A DNA stretch of 64,000 nucleotides from Euzebya pacifica (GCF_003344865.1 NZ_CP031165.1:1116001-1180000), one strand, 5' to 3'; shown: positions 46,160 to 55,722, numbered from the stretch's first letter. Translations and numbers: made by a program. The notes: generated from the sequence alone by a model not told the origin.

Positions 46160-47128
46160 GTGATCACTTTCTCCTGCGACCGCTGTGCCCAGCTGGTCTT
46201 CTTCGACAACACCTCCTGCACCCGCTGCGGCGCCGAGCTCGTGCTCGACCCGGCGACGTGGAGCATCCGCTCCGCGACGGCCGACGACGTGCGCTGCGCC
46301 AACCGCGAGCACGGCTGCTCGTGGGTGACCCACAACGGCGACCAGTACTGCCGGTCCTGTCGGCTCACCCGCACCCGACCCTCCCTGGAGGACCCCGAGA
46401 TCGTGGAGAAGTGGCGCCGCGCCGAAGCGGCCAAGCGTCGGCTGGTCTTCCAGCTGGAGCGGATCGGCCTCGACGTGCAGGGAGCCACCTTCGACCTGCT
46501 GTCCAGCCGCGACGAGGACGTCATCACCGGTCATGCCGACGGGGTCATCACCCTTGACCTGGCCGAGGCCGACGACGTCGAACGCATGCGGATACGCGAG
46601 CAGATGGACGAGCCGTACCGCACGGTGCTCGGGCACTTCCGCCACGAGATCGGCCACTGGTTGTGGACGCGCTACGTCGACGGATCCGACGTGATCGAGG
46701 ATTTCCGTCGGGTCTTCGGCGACGAACGAGCCGACTACACCGAGGCACTCCAGGTCCACTACGACGCCGAGCCGCCAGAGGGCTGGGCCGACTCCTACGT
46801 CTCGACCTACGCCACCGCCCACCCGTGGGAGGACTTCGCGGAAACCGTGGCCCACTGGCTGCACATCACCGACGTGCTCGAGACCGCCGGTGCGTTCGGG
46901 GTGACCGTCGATGGCCCCCACGAGGTGCTGACCTCCGACCCCGACGAGGCCGAGCCCGACACCGACACCATGCCCGAGCTGATCCAGGCCTGGTTGCCGC
47001 TCACCTACGCCCTGAACGCCATCAACCGCTCGATGGGCCACGACGACCTCTACCCGTTCGTCCTCGCCCCGACGGTGATGACGAAGCTCGGCTGGGTCCA
47101 CCGCCGCCTGACCGGCGTCGCCGCCTGA
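46160..47128 (+). CDS. Zinc-ribbon putative metallopeptidase (Peptidase_Mx type)
   Basis: A 322-residue cytoplasmic protein. The N-terminus has two zinc-ribbon pairs, CDRCAQLVFF..CTRCGAELV and CANREHGCSW..QYCRSC (residues 5-75). Later, LGHFRHEIGHWLW near residue 160 is an HExGH zinc-protease motif, and DERADYTEAL with HPWEDFAETVAHWLHI supply the third ligand and catalytic helix. This matches the family annotated as putative zinc-binding metallopeptidase. The substrate is unknown. The start is set at GTG 46160 because TAGACC lies seven bases before it; a TTG at 46154 is an alternative adding two residues. It is the last gene before convergent glycosyltransferases. Confidence 0.75.
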   Translation: MITFSCDRCAQLVFFDNTSCTRCGAELVLDPATWSIRSATADDVRCANREHGCSWVTHNGDQYCRSCRLTRTRPSLEDPEIVEKWRRAEAAKRRLVFQLERIGLDVQGATFDLLSSRDEDVITGHADGVITLDLAEADDVERMRIREQMDEPYRTVLGHFRHEIGHWLWTRYVDGSDVIEDFRRVFGDERADYTEALQVHYDAEPPEGWADSYVSTYATAHPWEDFAETVAHWLHITDVLETAGAFGVTVDGPHEVLTSDPDEAEPDTDTMPELIQAWLPLTYALNAINRSMGHDDLYPFVLAPTVMTKLGWVHRRLTGVAA

Positions 47129-47145
47129 CCGACGTCGCCGCCTGA

Positions 47146-48297
47146 TCAGCGGCGGGTGCGGTGGGCGGCGATGGCCTGCTGCCAGCCGTCGACCGTGCGT
47201 TCGGCGGATGCTCCTGGCGACAGGGTCCGCCGGACCCGCTGGCCGGCCCGGGCAACCGCCGGCAGGTCGGGGTCGTGCAGGGACTCGCGGATCCTGGCGG
47301 TCATCGCCTCGATGTCGCCGACCCGGACGAGCAGCCGGTCGTCGAGCACGTCACGGACCCCGCCGGAGTCGGTTGCGACGATCGGGCGGCCCATCAACAC
47401 GGCCTCGGCCGCGACGAGGCCCAGCCCCTCGGCATGGGAGGGCTGCACGACGACCTCGGCGGCGGCGTACTCCGCGGGCAGGTCAGCCGGGTCGATCCGT
47501 CCGGGCAGCTGCAGCTCCACCCCGCGTTCGTGCGCGCGGATCGCCAGGTCACGTGCGGCGGGTCCGTCGCCGACCAGCCGCAGCACAACCCGGTCCTCCA
47601 GCCCAGCGACGGCGTCGACCAGGTCGGCGAAGCCCTTCTCCGGCACCAAGCGGCCGACGCCGAGCACGACCGGGCGGTCCAGCGACATCTGCGCCTCGAC
47701 CCCGGTGAACCTCGCGATGTCCAGCGGCATGGGGTTCAGCCCGTCGACCCGGCGCCCGACCGCCGATCGCGTCCGCCGGGCGAGCGACGTCGAGACGACC
47801 TCCAGCCGGTCGGCGCCGTCCAGCGCCCAGCGGGCCAGGGTGCGCAGCTTGGGGCGCCCCTCGACGATCCCGATGTCGGTGCCGTGCAGGTGCACCACGA
47901 CGGGCACGTCGACACCGGCCATGCGCGTGATGATCGCCCCCGGCATCCACCAGTGGACGTGCACGACGTCGGGCTCCCAGCGCCGGACCGCACGCCGCAG
48001 CGCACCGGCCATCAAGGTCATCATCGAGGCCACCAGCGGCGGGCCGGTGGGCTGCATGGCGATCCGGTGCATCTCGCCGCGGTAGGCCAGGACCTCGCGG
48101 TCCTCGGGGGCGTAGCGCACGAACCGGATGGGGGTGTCCTCGACCACGTCGACCTCGGGCAGCCCGGCGTCGTGGGGCGCGATGACCCGCACGTCGTGGC
48201 CGTCGGCACGCAGCGCAGCCGTCCACGTCGACAGGAACGCTGCCGACGGGTCGCCGTCCCACCGGGGGAACACGTGGGTCAGCGCGATGGCTCGCAC
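47146..48297 (-). CDS. GT4 glycosyltransferase
   Basis: A 383-residue GT-B enzyme of the GT4 family. It has AIALTHVFPRWDGDPSAAFL at the start, VVHVHWWMPGAIITRMAG and VVVHLHGTDIGIVEGRP in the acceptor half, and VLGVGRLVPEKGFADLVDAV followed by VVVQPSHAEGLGLVAAEAVLMGRPIVATDSGGVRDV with the EGLGLVAAEA donor motif. The start is GTG 48297, two bases after the stop of the upstream GT2 gene, so the two are co-transcribed. It probably acts on a lipid-linked glycan; the sugar is unknown. Confidence 0.82.
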   Translation of the reverse strand: MRAIALTHVFPRWDGDPSAAFLSTWTAALRADGHDVRVIAPHDAGLPEVDVVEDTPIRFVRYAPEDREVLAYRGEMHRIAMQPTGPPLVASMMTLMAGALRRAVRRWEPDVVHVHWWMPGAIITRMAGVDVPVVVHLHGTDIGIVEGRPKLRTLARWALDGADRLEVVSTSLARRTRSAVGRRVDGLNPMPLDIARFTGVEAQMSLDRPVVLGVGRLVPEKGFADLVDAVAGLEDRVVLRLVGDGPAARDLAIRAHERGVELQLPGRIDPADLPAEYAAAEVVVQPSHAEGLGLVAAEAVLMGRPIVATDSGGVRDVLDDRLLVRVGDIEAMTARIRESLHDPDLPAVARAGQRVRRTLSPGASAERTVDGWQQAIAAHRTRR

Positions 48298-48299
48298 GG

Positions 48300-49289
48300 T
48301 CAGGCGTCGCCGTCGAGCGGGTCGGTCGGGTCCTGACCGGGGGCGAGGGTCCGCCGTGTCCGGTAGGGCACCTGCTCCCGAGACGCCGAGTGCCGCAGCA
48401 CGTCGCCGATGAACCCGGTGCCGATCAGCTGCACGCCCACCAGCAGGGAGAGGATGCCGAACTGCAGCAGTGGTCGTTGGCCGATCCCGGCGCCGGTCGC
48501 CAGCTTCAGCACCGACAGGTAGGCGAGGATCACGAAGCCCACCGCGGACAGCAGGGCACCCACGCCGCCGAACAGGTAAAGCGGCCGGTCGGCGAACCGG
48601 GTCAGGAACAGGACGGTGAGCAGGTCCAGCATCGTCTTGGGGAACCGCGTCAGCGACAGGTACTTCGACGTGCCGGCCTGGCGGGGACGGTGCGTGACGG
48701 CGACCTCGCCCACCCGGAACCCCAGGTCGTGGGCCAGCACCGGCACGAACCGGTGGAACTCGCCGTAGAGGGGCATCTCCTCCACCACCTCGCGCTTGAG
48801 CAGCTTGAAGCCGGTGTTGAAGTCGTGCAGGTCCAGGCCCGTGAAGGTGCGGGTGGCGGCGTTGTACCCACGGCTGGTCCAGCGCTTGGCACGGCGATCG
48901 ATGCGGGCTGCCCGCCAGCCACCGACCAGGTCGAGGTCCTCGCGGTCCATCGTGGCCAGCAACGTGCCGATCTCGGCCGGGACGTCCTGGCCGTCGGCGT
49001 CGAGGGTGACGAGCAGGTCGCCCCGGGCGATGTCGAACCCGGCGGCCAGCGCCGCGGACTTGCCGAAGTTGCGCCGCAGCACCACGACCCGGACGGTGTC
49101 GGGGTCGCCCAGGTGCAGCTTCTCCAGCTCCTCGGTGGAGCCGTCGCTCGACCCGTCATCGACGTAGACGATCTCGCTGCTGACCTCCAGGGCGTGCAGG
49201 GCCTCGACCAGCTCGGCATGGAACGCGGGCAGCGATTCGATCTCGTTGTAGACGGGCACGACCGCGGAGAGGGTGACAGGCGTGCGCAT
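48300..49289 (-). CDS. Polyprenyl-phosphate GT2 glycosyltransferase with two C-terminal membrane helices
   Basis: A 329-residue enzyme of the dolichol-phosphate mannose synthase/ArnC/GtrB type. Visible are LSAVVPVYNEIESLPAFHAEL, VYVDDGSSDGSTEEL, LVTLDADGQDVPAEI with the DxD metal site, and NTGFKLLKREVVEEMPLYGEFHRFVPVLAHDLGFRVGEVAVTHRPRQAGTSKY, the hallmark of the family. Two membrane helices lie near 232-256 and 268-292. It makes a polyprenyl-phosphate sugar for use outside the membrane, the kind of donor needed by the GT-C protein at 52014. ATG 49289 has TACCCT (49303-49298 on the minus strand) eight bases upstream. Confidence 0.85.
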   Translation of the reverse strand: MRTPVTLSAVVPVYNEIESLPAFHAELVEALHALEVSSEIVYVDDGSSDGSTEELEKLHLGDPDTVRVVVLRRNFGKSAALAAGFDIARGDLLVTLDADGQDVPAEIGTLLATMDREDLDLVGGWRAARIDRRAKRWTSRGYNAATRTFTGLDLHDFNTGFKLLKREVVEEMPLYGEFHRFVPVLAHDLGFRVGEVAVTHRPRQAGTSKYLSLTRFPKTMLDLLTVLFLTRFADRPLYLFGGVGALLSAVGFVILAYLSVLKLATGAGIGQRPLLQFGILSLLVGVQLIGTGFIGDVLRHSASREQVPYRTRRTLAPGQDPTDPLDGDA

Positions 49290-49482
49290 CGTGGTTCAGG
49301 GTACGCGGCGTCGGGGGAGGAACGCCTGACCCCCCGACCGGGGCAGCCGTCCACCTGCGGATGGCCACCCGGCCCGCCCGACCCCGGCAGGCCGCACCCG
49401 TACACTTCTCGTGTTCCCTGCGAGCAGGCGTCAGCACGCCCGCGCTCGACACCCGTCTTCCCCTCAGGAGTCAGAACGCCCG

Positions 49483-52017
49483 ATGTCGACCCCCACCCAT
49501 GCCAGCCTGTCCACCGGCCTGCGTCAGGAGCAGCCGACGGTCAGCGTGGTCGTGGTCAACCTCAACGGTCGTGACCTCCTTGCCCCGTGCCTGACCAGCC
49601 TCGTCCGGCAGACCCACGAGTCCGACCGGTTGGAGATCATCCTGATCGACAACGCCTCCACCGACGGCTCGGTGGAGATGGTCCGCAAGGACTTCCCCGA
49701 GGTCCGGATCCTGGTCAACGACAGCAACGTGGGCTTCGCCCCGGCCGTCAACCAGGGTGCCGAGGTCGCCAACGGCGAGTACCTGGCGCTGCTCAACAAC
49801 GACGCCGAGGCCGACCCCAACTGGATCGCCTCGGCCGTGGCCTACCTGACCTCCCACGAGGAAGTCGGCTGCCTGGGTTCGCTGATCCTGCGCGACGACC
49901 GCGAGACCATCGACTACGCCGGCGGGCGCATGGCCTTCAACGGCATGGGCTACGCCAACAAGGTCGAGCAGTCGGCGTGGGAGAACCCCAACTACGCCGA
50001 GCGGACGTTGTTCGCCTCCGGTGGCGCCATGGTGGTGCCGACCCAGCTGTTCCTCGACGTCGGCGGCTTCGACGAGTCGTTCTTCGCGTTCTTCGAGGAC
50101 GTCGACTTCGGGTGGCGCCTGTGGGTGCTGGGCCACGAGGTCCACTTCGTGCCCTCCTCCAAGGTCTTCCACCGCCACCACGGCACGATCAAGCGGTTCG
50201 GCTACGCCCGCGAGCGCTACCTGCTCGAGCGCAACGCCCTGGCGACGATCTTCAAGAACTACGGCGACGACCTGCTCGCCCGCACCCTGCCGAGCGCCGT
50301 CCTGCTGACGTTGATGCGCGGGCTGACCGACCTGACCGAACGCGACGGGCTGCCGGACTTCTCCATCGTGGAGGGCGCGAAGAACCTCGACGACGAGGAC
50401 TTCCCCGTGCCGGCGATCACCGCCGCCCATCTGGCGGCGATGCGTGACTTCGGCCGCAACATCTCCAACCTGACGGCCAAGCGCAACGCCATCCAGGACA
50501 AGCGCGAGCGGCCCGACTCCGAGATCCTGCCGCTGTTCAAGGAGACCCTGCGCCCCAACGTCAACGGCCGCGAGTACCTCGAGGTGTGGAACGCCGTGGA
50601 GAAGGCGTTCGACCTGCACGAGCACCTGGTCCACAGGACCCACGTCCTGATCATCACCGGGGACACCCTCAGCGAGCGCATGGCCGGTCCGGCCATCCGC
50701 TGCTTCGAGATGGCCACCGTCCTGCACGACGCCGGCTTCGAGGTCACCCTCGCGTCGATGTCGCCGCCCAGCGTGCACAGCCGGGGCTTCCACGTGACCT
50801 GGACCGGTGCGCCGGGTGGCATCAACGCCCTGCTCGACGTCGCCGACATCGTGATCTTCCAGGGTTTCGTCATGCACGCCATCCCCGAGATCGAACGGTT
50901 CGACGGTCCCGTCGTCGTCGACATCTACGACCCCTTCCACCTCGAGGGGATGAGCCACCGCAAGCACGAGCTGGAGTGGCAGCGCTACGCCACCCACAAC
51001 TCCGACACCGACGTCCTCAACAAGCAGCTGCAGCGCGGCGACTTCTTCGTGTGCGCCTCGGAGAAGCAGCGGGACTTCTGGCTGGGCCAGATGTCGGCCC
51101 TCAAGCGCATCAACCCGGCGACCTTCGACGAGGACGAGTCGCTGCGGTCGCTGATCGACATCGCCCCGTTCGGGCTGCCGGCGGGCCAGCCGATCAAGAC
51201 CGAGGAGCGGGTGCTCCGTGGCGTCGTCGACGGCATCGAGGAGGACGACTTCCTGCTGCTGTGGGGCGGCGGCATCTACAACTGGTTCGACCCGCTGACG
51301 CTGATCAAGGCCGTCGGCCGGGTCGCGGAGGACCACCCCGACGTGAAGCTGTGGTTCATGGGGTCCGCGCACCCCAACCCCGACGTGCCGAAGATGCAGA
51401 TGGCGTCGTCGTCCTACAACCTGGCCGTGGAGCTCGGGCTGCTGGGCAAGAACGTGTTCTTCAACGACGGCTGGATCGACTACACCCAGCGGCAGAACTA
51501 CCTGCTGGAGGCCGACGTCGGCGTCTCCACGCACTACGAGCACCTCGAGACGCGGTACTCCTTCCGAACCCGCATCCTCGACTACATCTGGTGCGAGCTG
51601 CCGATGGTCGCAACCGAGGGCGACACCCTGTCGCTGCTGGCAAAGGAGCGGGGCCTGGGCATCACCGTGCCCCCCGAGGACGTCGAGGCGTGCGCCGACG
51701 CGATCCGTCGCCTGCGCAACGACAAGGAGCTGTACCAGGAGTGTGTGGACAACCTCGCGGCCATCAAGCCGGAGATGACGTGGGAACGGGCGGTCGAACC
51801 GATCGTGGAGTTCTGTCGCAGCCCCCGGCGGGCCGCGGACACCTCCCACAAGCGCCATGACTACATCGCGTCCAACTTCACCCTGGCCGACGTCGTCCCC
51901 GAACGCTCGCCCTACTACTACGCCAAGCGCTTCATCGGGACGGCCACCGCGCAGGGCCCGAAGACCGCACTGATCCACGCCAAGAACATCATCAAGCACT
52001 ACACCGCCGGCCGATGA
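49483..52017 (+). CDS. Bifunctional GT2-GT4 glycosyltransferase
   Basis: An 844-residue cytoplasmic protein with two catalytic domains. Residues about 18-260 are a GT2 domain: VSVVVVNLNGRDLLAPCL, IDNASTDGS, YLALLNNDAEADPNWI and GGFDESFFAFFEDVDFGWRLW. Residues 265-380 are a helical linker. Residues about 386-760 are a GT-B domain: HVLIITGDTLSERMAGPAIRCFEMA, DIVIFQGFVMHAIPEI, LLLWGGGIYNWFDPLTLIKAV and ADVGVSTHYEHLETRYSFRTRILDYIWCELPMVATEGD. Double transferases like this often build disaccharide repeats of surface polymers. ATG 49483 was chosen although CAGGAG is 12 bases away. A TACACT box lies at 49393. It overlaps the GT-C gene by ATGA. Confidence 0.83.
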   Translation: MSTPTHASLSTGLRQEQPTVSVVVVNLNGRDLLAPCLTSLVRQTHESDRLEIILIDNASTDGSVEMVRKDFPEVRILVNDSNVGFAPAVNQGAEVANGEYLALLNNDAEADPNWIASAVAYLTSHEEVGCLGSLILRDDRETIDYAGGRMAFNGMGYANKVEQSAWENPNYAERTLFASGGAMVVPTQLFLDVGGFDESFFAFFEDVDFGWRLWVLGHEVHFVPSSKVFHRHHGTIKRFGYARERYLLERNALATIFKNYGDDLLARTLPSAVLLTLMRGLTDLTERDGLPDFSIVEGAKNLDDEDFPVPAITAAHLAAMRDFGRNISNLTAKRNAIQDKRERPDSEILPLFKETLRPNVNGREYLEVWNAVEKAFDLHEHLVHRTHVLIITGDTLSERMAGPAIRCFEMATVLHDAGFEVTLASMSPPSVHSRGFHVTWTGAPGGINALLDVADIVIFQGFVMHAIPEIERFDGPVVVDIYDPFHLEGMSHRKHELEWQRYATHNSDTDVLNKQLQRGDFFVCASEKQRDFWLGQMSALKRINPATFDEDESLRSLIDIAPFGLPAGQPIKTEERVLRGVVDGIEEDDFLLLWGGGIYNWFDPLTLIKAVGRVAEDHPDVKLWFMGSAHPNPDVPKMQMASSSYNLAVELGLLGKNVFFNDGWIDYTQRQNYLLEADVGVSTHYEHLETRYSFRTRILDYIWCELPMVATEGDTLSLLAKERGLGITVPPEDVEACADAIRRLRNDKELYQECVDNLAAIKPEMTWERAVEPIVEFCRSPRRAADTSHKRHDYIASNFTLADVVPERSPYYYAKRFIGTATAQGPKTALIHAKNIIKHYTAGR

Positions 52018-53498
52018 CCGACACGAGGGGCGGGCAGACGACGCAGGGCCTGCCCCGCCTGCTGTCGTGGCTGCCGGCCCCGCTGCACGACCCAGCCCAG
52101 CGGCCACGCCTGCTCGGCTGGTTCGGGGTCGGCATGGTCGTGCGCCTGCTGATCGCGCCGTTCACCGTCAGCGCCGACATGCTGGCGGTCTACTGGCGCA
52201 GCCACCTCATCGCCTACGACGGTGCGGTCTACAGCGACTACCTCGTCAACATGGGTGCGCACTACACCCACGCGATGTCCCTGCGGATCCTCGACCCGTT
52301 GCTGCCGTCCGCCGACGTCCTGTGGACCGACCCGTGGTGGTGGGCCGACGGGCCGGCGCTCACCCCGCAGGTCCAGCGGGCGTTCGTCGACACCGACGGC
52401 ATCTTCGGCACCCTGCTGGCGCTGAAGCTGCCCTACCTGGCCTTCGACATCGCGGCTGGCCTGCTGCTCCTCGCGCTCGTCGCCCACGCCGCCCCCAAGC
52501 ACATCAGCCGGGCGTGGGCGTTCTGGATGCTCTCGCCCATCGGCCTGTACGCCACCTACGCCTTCGGCCGCTACGAGATGTTCGCCGTGGCGCTGGTCGT
52601 CGCGGCGCTGTGGGCCTGCGAGCGGGACCACCCGTGGTGGGGAGCGGTGCTGCTGGGGCTGGCCATCACGATGCGCGGCTATCCGATCGTGCTGGTCCCC
52701 ATCTTCGGGCTGATCGTGATGCGTCGTCCGTTGCCCCGCATCGGCTGGGCGGCCCTGTCGCTGCTGCCGTTCGCGCTGGTCATGTGGACCAACACGTTGC
52801 TGGCCGACACGGTCGGGGAGTTCTCGCGGCTGCGCGACTACTCCACCGGTTCCACGTTCCTCGCCTACACCATCCCCGTCGACGGGGTCGGACCGATCTA
52901 CCTCTTCGGGTTGTTCGCGATCGGCCTGTACGCCGTCCTGATCGGTCGGGCGTACGGCTGGTGGGGGAGGGGACCGGTCCCCATCGGGGAGCTGTGGATC
53001 TGGCTGGCGCTGTTCCACTTCAGCATGTTCGCCCTGACCACGTTCAGCGCCCACTACTTCGCCTGGGTCACCCCGTTCGTCGCCCTCGCGCTCGCCCGAC
53101 GGCCCGAGTGGCGCGGGATGTTGTGGCTGCACCTGCTGCAGGTCGGCGCGGTCCTCGCCTTGGCGGACCTCTACGGCGGCCCGGGCACGACCTGGGGCCT
53201 GCTGCAGCCGCTGCAGCCCGACGTCGTCGATGCCGTCCCCAACCTGCGCGAGGCGTTGTTGACCTCCCCCGGGCTGGTCGAGCAGCTCGCCGGCGCGCTG
53301 CGCACCGCCTTCATCGCGCTGATGGCGCTGACCTGCTGGCCGCTGGTCACCAGCTTGCGGGCGACCAGCGCGCCGGTGGCGGCCGGATCAGCCGCGGTGG
53401 GGACGCAGGCCGCGCACGGCAAGGACGAGTCCGCCGACCAACGCGAGCAGCCAGAGGATCGCGAAGATCGGCTCGGCCAGCAGCCGGCTGCCCGCTGA
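52014..53498 (+). CDS. Multi-pass membrane GT-C-like glycosyltransferase
   Basis: A 494-residue integral membrane protein with about ten hydrophobic segments (VVRLLIAPFTVSADM, LPYLAFDIAAGLLLLALVAHA, WAFWMLSPIGLYATYAFGRYEMFAVALVVAAL, ITMRGYPIVLVPIFGLIV, LALFHFSMFALTTFSAHYFAWV). LAYDGAVYSDYL-like acidic sequence after the first segment and the FGRYEMF stretch resemble GT-C mannosyltransferases that use polyprenyl-phosphate sugars outside the membrane. I could not assign the exact family. It starts at ATGA overlapping the GT2-GT4 gene. The last 37 residues, which are charged and end EDRLGQQPAAR, are encoded on DNA that is antisense to the 3' end of the convergent lipoprotein gene. Confidence 0.7.
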   Translation: MTDTRGGQTTQGLPRLLSWLPAPLHDPAQRPRLLGWFGVGMVVRLLIAPFTVSADMLAVYWRSHLIAYDGAVYSDYLVNMGAHYTHAMSLRILDPLLPSADVLWTDPWWWADGPALTPQVQRAFVDTDGIFGTLLALKLPYLAFDIAAGLLLLALVAHAAPKHISRAWAFWMLSPIGLYATYAFGRYEMFAVALVVAALWACERDHPWWGAVLLGLAITMRGYPIVLVPIFGLIVMRRPLPRIGWAALSLLPFALVMWTNTLLADTVGEFSRLRDYSTGSTFLAYTIPVDGVGPIYLFGLFAIGLYAVLIGRAYGWWGRGPVPIGELWIWLALFHFSMFALTTFSAHYFAWVTPFVALALARRPEWRGMLWLHLLQVGAVLALADLYGGPGTTWGLLQPLQPDVVDAVPNLREALLTSPGLVEQLAGALRTAFIALMALTCWPLVTSLRATSAPVAAGSAAVGTQAAHGKDESADQREQPEDREDRLGQQPAAR

Positions 53499-54074
53499 GG
53501 CGACGACCTCGCCGAGCTGGGCCAGCGCAGTCGAGGGGCCGGCCGCCCCACGCACGCGGAACGCGAGGTCGCCGGTGCGCGGCAGGCCGTCGACGACCAG
53601 CTCGCCGTCCTCGTAGGGGTCGTTGGGCACGCCCGCCGACCTGACCTGGGGGCTCGCCGGGGTGTTGGCCCACAGCGCCAGAGGTGTCGCGCCCTCCCAC
53701 GACAGCTCGGCAAGGACGACATCGGGCACGTCGACGGGCTCGTCGAACCGGATGGCCACCCACGTCGTGTCGGCCAGGTCGCTGCCGGGGACGGAGGTTC
53801 GCGCGATGCGCCGCCCGGTGTCGGGGTCACGCAGGGCCAGCGTCAGGGCGCCGCCCGGGTCGGCTGGAGCAGCGTAGGTCGCGACCTGCACGTCCAACCC
53901 GCTGATGGCGTCGCCCGCCGGGTTGATCGTCTGCGCAACCGTCGCCCCCTCCTCCAACGGCAACGGACCGTTGTGGGTGGGCTGGAACGGCTCGCCCCCG
54001 GTCCGTGCGCAGCCCGTCGTCAGCAGCATGGCCACGACCGCGAGGCATGCGAAGCAGGAACGAGGGGAGGGCAT
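53388..54074 (-). CDS. Putative lipoprotein with C-terminal membrane helix
   Basis: A 228-residue protein with a lipoprotein signal (MPSPRSCFACLAVVAMLLTTGC, lipobox LTTGC at residue 22), a beta-rich external domain (VAQTINPAGDAISGLDVQVATYA, WVAIRFDEPVDVPDVVLAELSW) and a C-terminal membrane segment (about 203-222, FAILWLLALVGGLVLAVRGL). No family is recognised; the middle resembles a carbohydrate-binding-like beta-sandwich. The 3' end overlaps the convergent GT-C gene by 111 bases, and the overlap covers this protein's membrane helix. ATG 54074 sits directly before the signal peptide. Confidence 0.65.
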   Translation of the reverse strand: MPSPRSCFACLAVVAMLLTTGCARTGGEPFQPTHNGPLPLEEGATVAQTINPAGDAISGLDVQVATYAAPADPGGALTLALRDPDTGRRIARTSVPGSDLADTTWVAIRFDEPVDVPDVVLAELSWEGATPLALWANTPASPQVRSAGVPNDPYEDGELVVDGLPRTGDLAFRVRGAAGPSTALAQLGEVVASAGSRLLAEPIFAILWLLALVGGLVLAVRGLRPHRG

Positions 54075-54205
54075 CCCGAACAGTGTCGCGTGGATCGCCG
54101 CCGTTCGGCGGACGTTCGGACAGGGTGGCCGGGTGGACCATGCGTCAGGCTCTCGTGACACCCCGACAATCCCACGCAGCAATCGACGACGGGGAACACA
54201 ACGTC

Positions 54206-55666
54206 ATGCACACCCATTCCGCTCGGCCGGCGCTGTCACCGCCTGCCGGCCACACCAGCCCGCCCGGTCCCACCCGACCGGCCGGCATCGACCGACGCCT
54301 GTTCCTGGGCGGACTCCTCGGCGGCGTCGCCACGTTGGCGCTGCCCGCCAGCGCCGCACGCGCCGCGACGGCCGTCCGCGCCGGCACCGATCCGATGGCG
54401 GTCATGGTCCAGCGGATCAACGACTACCGGGTGTCCAACGGGCGCCCTCCGCTGCCGCTGGACCACCAGCTGTCCGCGGTCGCCCAGTCGTGGAGCGAAC
54501 ACCAGCGCAACCGCAGCTCGATGGCCCACAACGGCAACCGCATGGCCCAGTACGGCTGGGCCGTGGAGTCCGACGGCGAGATCGTCGCCACCGCCTCGGC
54601 CACCGGCGAGGACGCGGCCCAGCTGGCCAACCGGTGCGTCGACGGCTGGATCGGCTCCTCCGGTCACCGGGCGATCATGCTCGGCGACTGGACCGACATG
54701 GGGCTGGGCTGGGCGGTCACGTCAAGCGGCCGCCTGTACGCCACCGGCAACTTCGTCCGCACACCGCTTCCCTCGGCCGGTCAGGAGGCGCTCACGCAGT
54801 CCCGCGAGCTGATCGGCGACGGCAGCGCCGGCCGCGCGGTGGTGGTCCGTGGTGACCTCGCCGCCGACGCGCTGGCTGCGTCCGGGTTGATCGACGGCAA
54901 CACCCCGCTGCTGATGACCCGCCCCGACCAGCCCCTGCCCGCCTGGCTCCTCGACGAGCTGCGGCGGGTCCTCGGCGGCAGCGGCACGGTCCACCTCGTC
55001 GGTGGGGCGCTGCACGGCGACATCGACGGACAGATCCGCAGCATCGGCGCCGACCCCGTGCGGCTGCGCGGCAGCTCGCGCTACGAGACCGCCGCGATGG
55101 TTGCCCACGAGGTCGGCTCGCTGCGGGGCACGCCCTGGCGTGTCTTCCTCGCCAACGGCGACGGCTGGGCCGATGCCGTGGCGGCCGGCGCGTTCGCTGC
55201 CCGGTTCGGGACCCCTGTCGTGCTGACCCCCCGGGGGTCGCTGCACGGTGCGGCGCGAAGCGTGCTGGACCGCTGGCCCGAGGCCGACCGGGTGGTCGTC
55301 GGCGGCGAGCTGATGATCGAGAAGTCCGTGGCGCGGGCCGCCGGCGCATGGCGCCTGACCGGTACCGACCGCGCGGACACCGGTGGTCGGGTCATGCTGG
55401 ACGCCTGGTCGACCCGTGCCGAGCCCGGTTCCGCGCTGGTCGTCAGCCCCGGCTGGACCGCGGACGGCTGGGCCACGGGCCTTGCGACCACGACGTTCTC
55501 GGCCCGGCACTCCGCCCCGCTGCTGTTCGCCGGCTCCGGCATGCCCGGTCCGGTGGCCGACGCGGTGCGCCAGGCCGGCTTCGGCCCCGGCGCCCCGGCC
55601 GCCCTGCGGTTCGTCCGCAACGTCCCCCAGGCCGCCCGCGACGAGTTCGTCGCCGCCACCACCTGA
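54206..55666 (+). CDS. Tat-exported CAP domain protein with CWB2 repeats
   Basis: A 486-residue exported protein. The N-terminus carries a twin-arginine signal: GIDRRLFLGGLLGGVATLALPASAARAA, with RRLFL followed by a hydrophobic core and AxA cleavage. A CAP domain (about 72-190) has RINDYRVSNGRPPLPLD, WSEHQRNRSSMAHNG and SSGHRAIMLGDWTDMGLGW. Three CWB2-like units follow, with VVVRGDLAADALAASGL, RLRGSSRYETAAMVAHE, VFLANGDGWADAVAAGAF and RLTGTDRADTGGRVM. This combination of CAP and CWB2 suggests a wall-anchored CAP protein. ATG 54206 was chosen because it best places the Tat motif; an in-frame ATG about 66 bases upstream is an alternative. Confidence 0.8.
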   Translation: MHTHSARPALSPPAGHTSPPGPTRPAGIDRRLFLGGLLGGVATLALPASAARAATAVRAGTDPMAVMVQRINDYRVSNGRPPLPLDHQLSAVAQSWSEHQRNRSSMAHNGNRMAQYGWAVESDGEIVATASATGEDAAQLANRCVDGWIGSSGHRAIMLGDWTDMGLGWAVTSSGRLYATGNFVRTPLPSAGQEALTQSRELIGDGSAGRAVVVRGDLAADALAASGLIDGNTPLLMTRPDQPLPAWLLDELRRVLGGSGTVHLVGGALHGDIDGQIRSIGADPVRLRGSSRYETAAMVAHEVGSLRGTPWRVFLANGDGWADAVAAGAFAARFGTPVVLTPRGSLHGAARSVLDRWPEADRVVVGGELMIEKSVARAAGAWRLTGTDRADTGGRVMLDAWSTRAEPGSALVVSPGWTADGWATGLATTTFSARHSAPLLFAGSGMPGPVADAVRQAGFGPGAPAALRFVRNVPQAARDEFVAATT

Positions 55667-55722
55667 CCCGCCACCACCTGACCCGGCCCCACCTGACCCA
55701 CCCCACCCGACCCGCCACCGGC

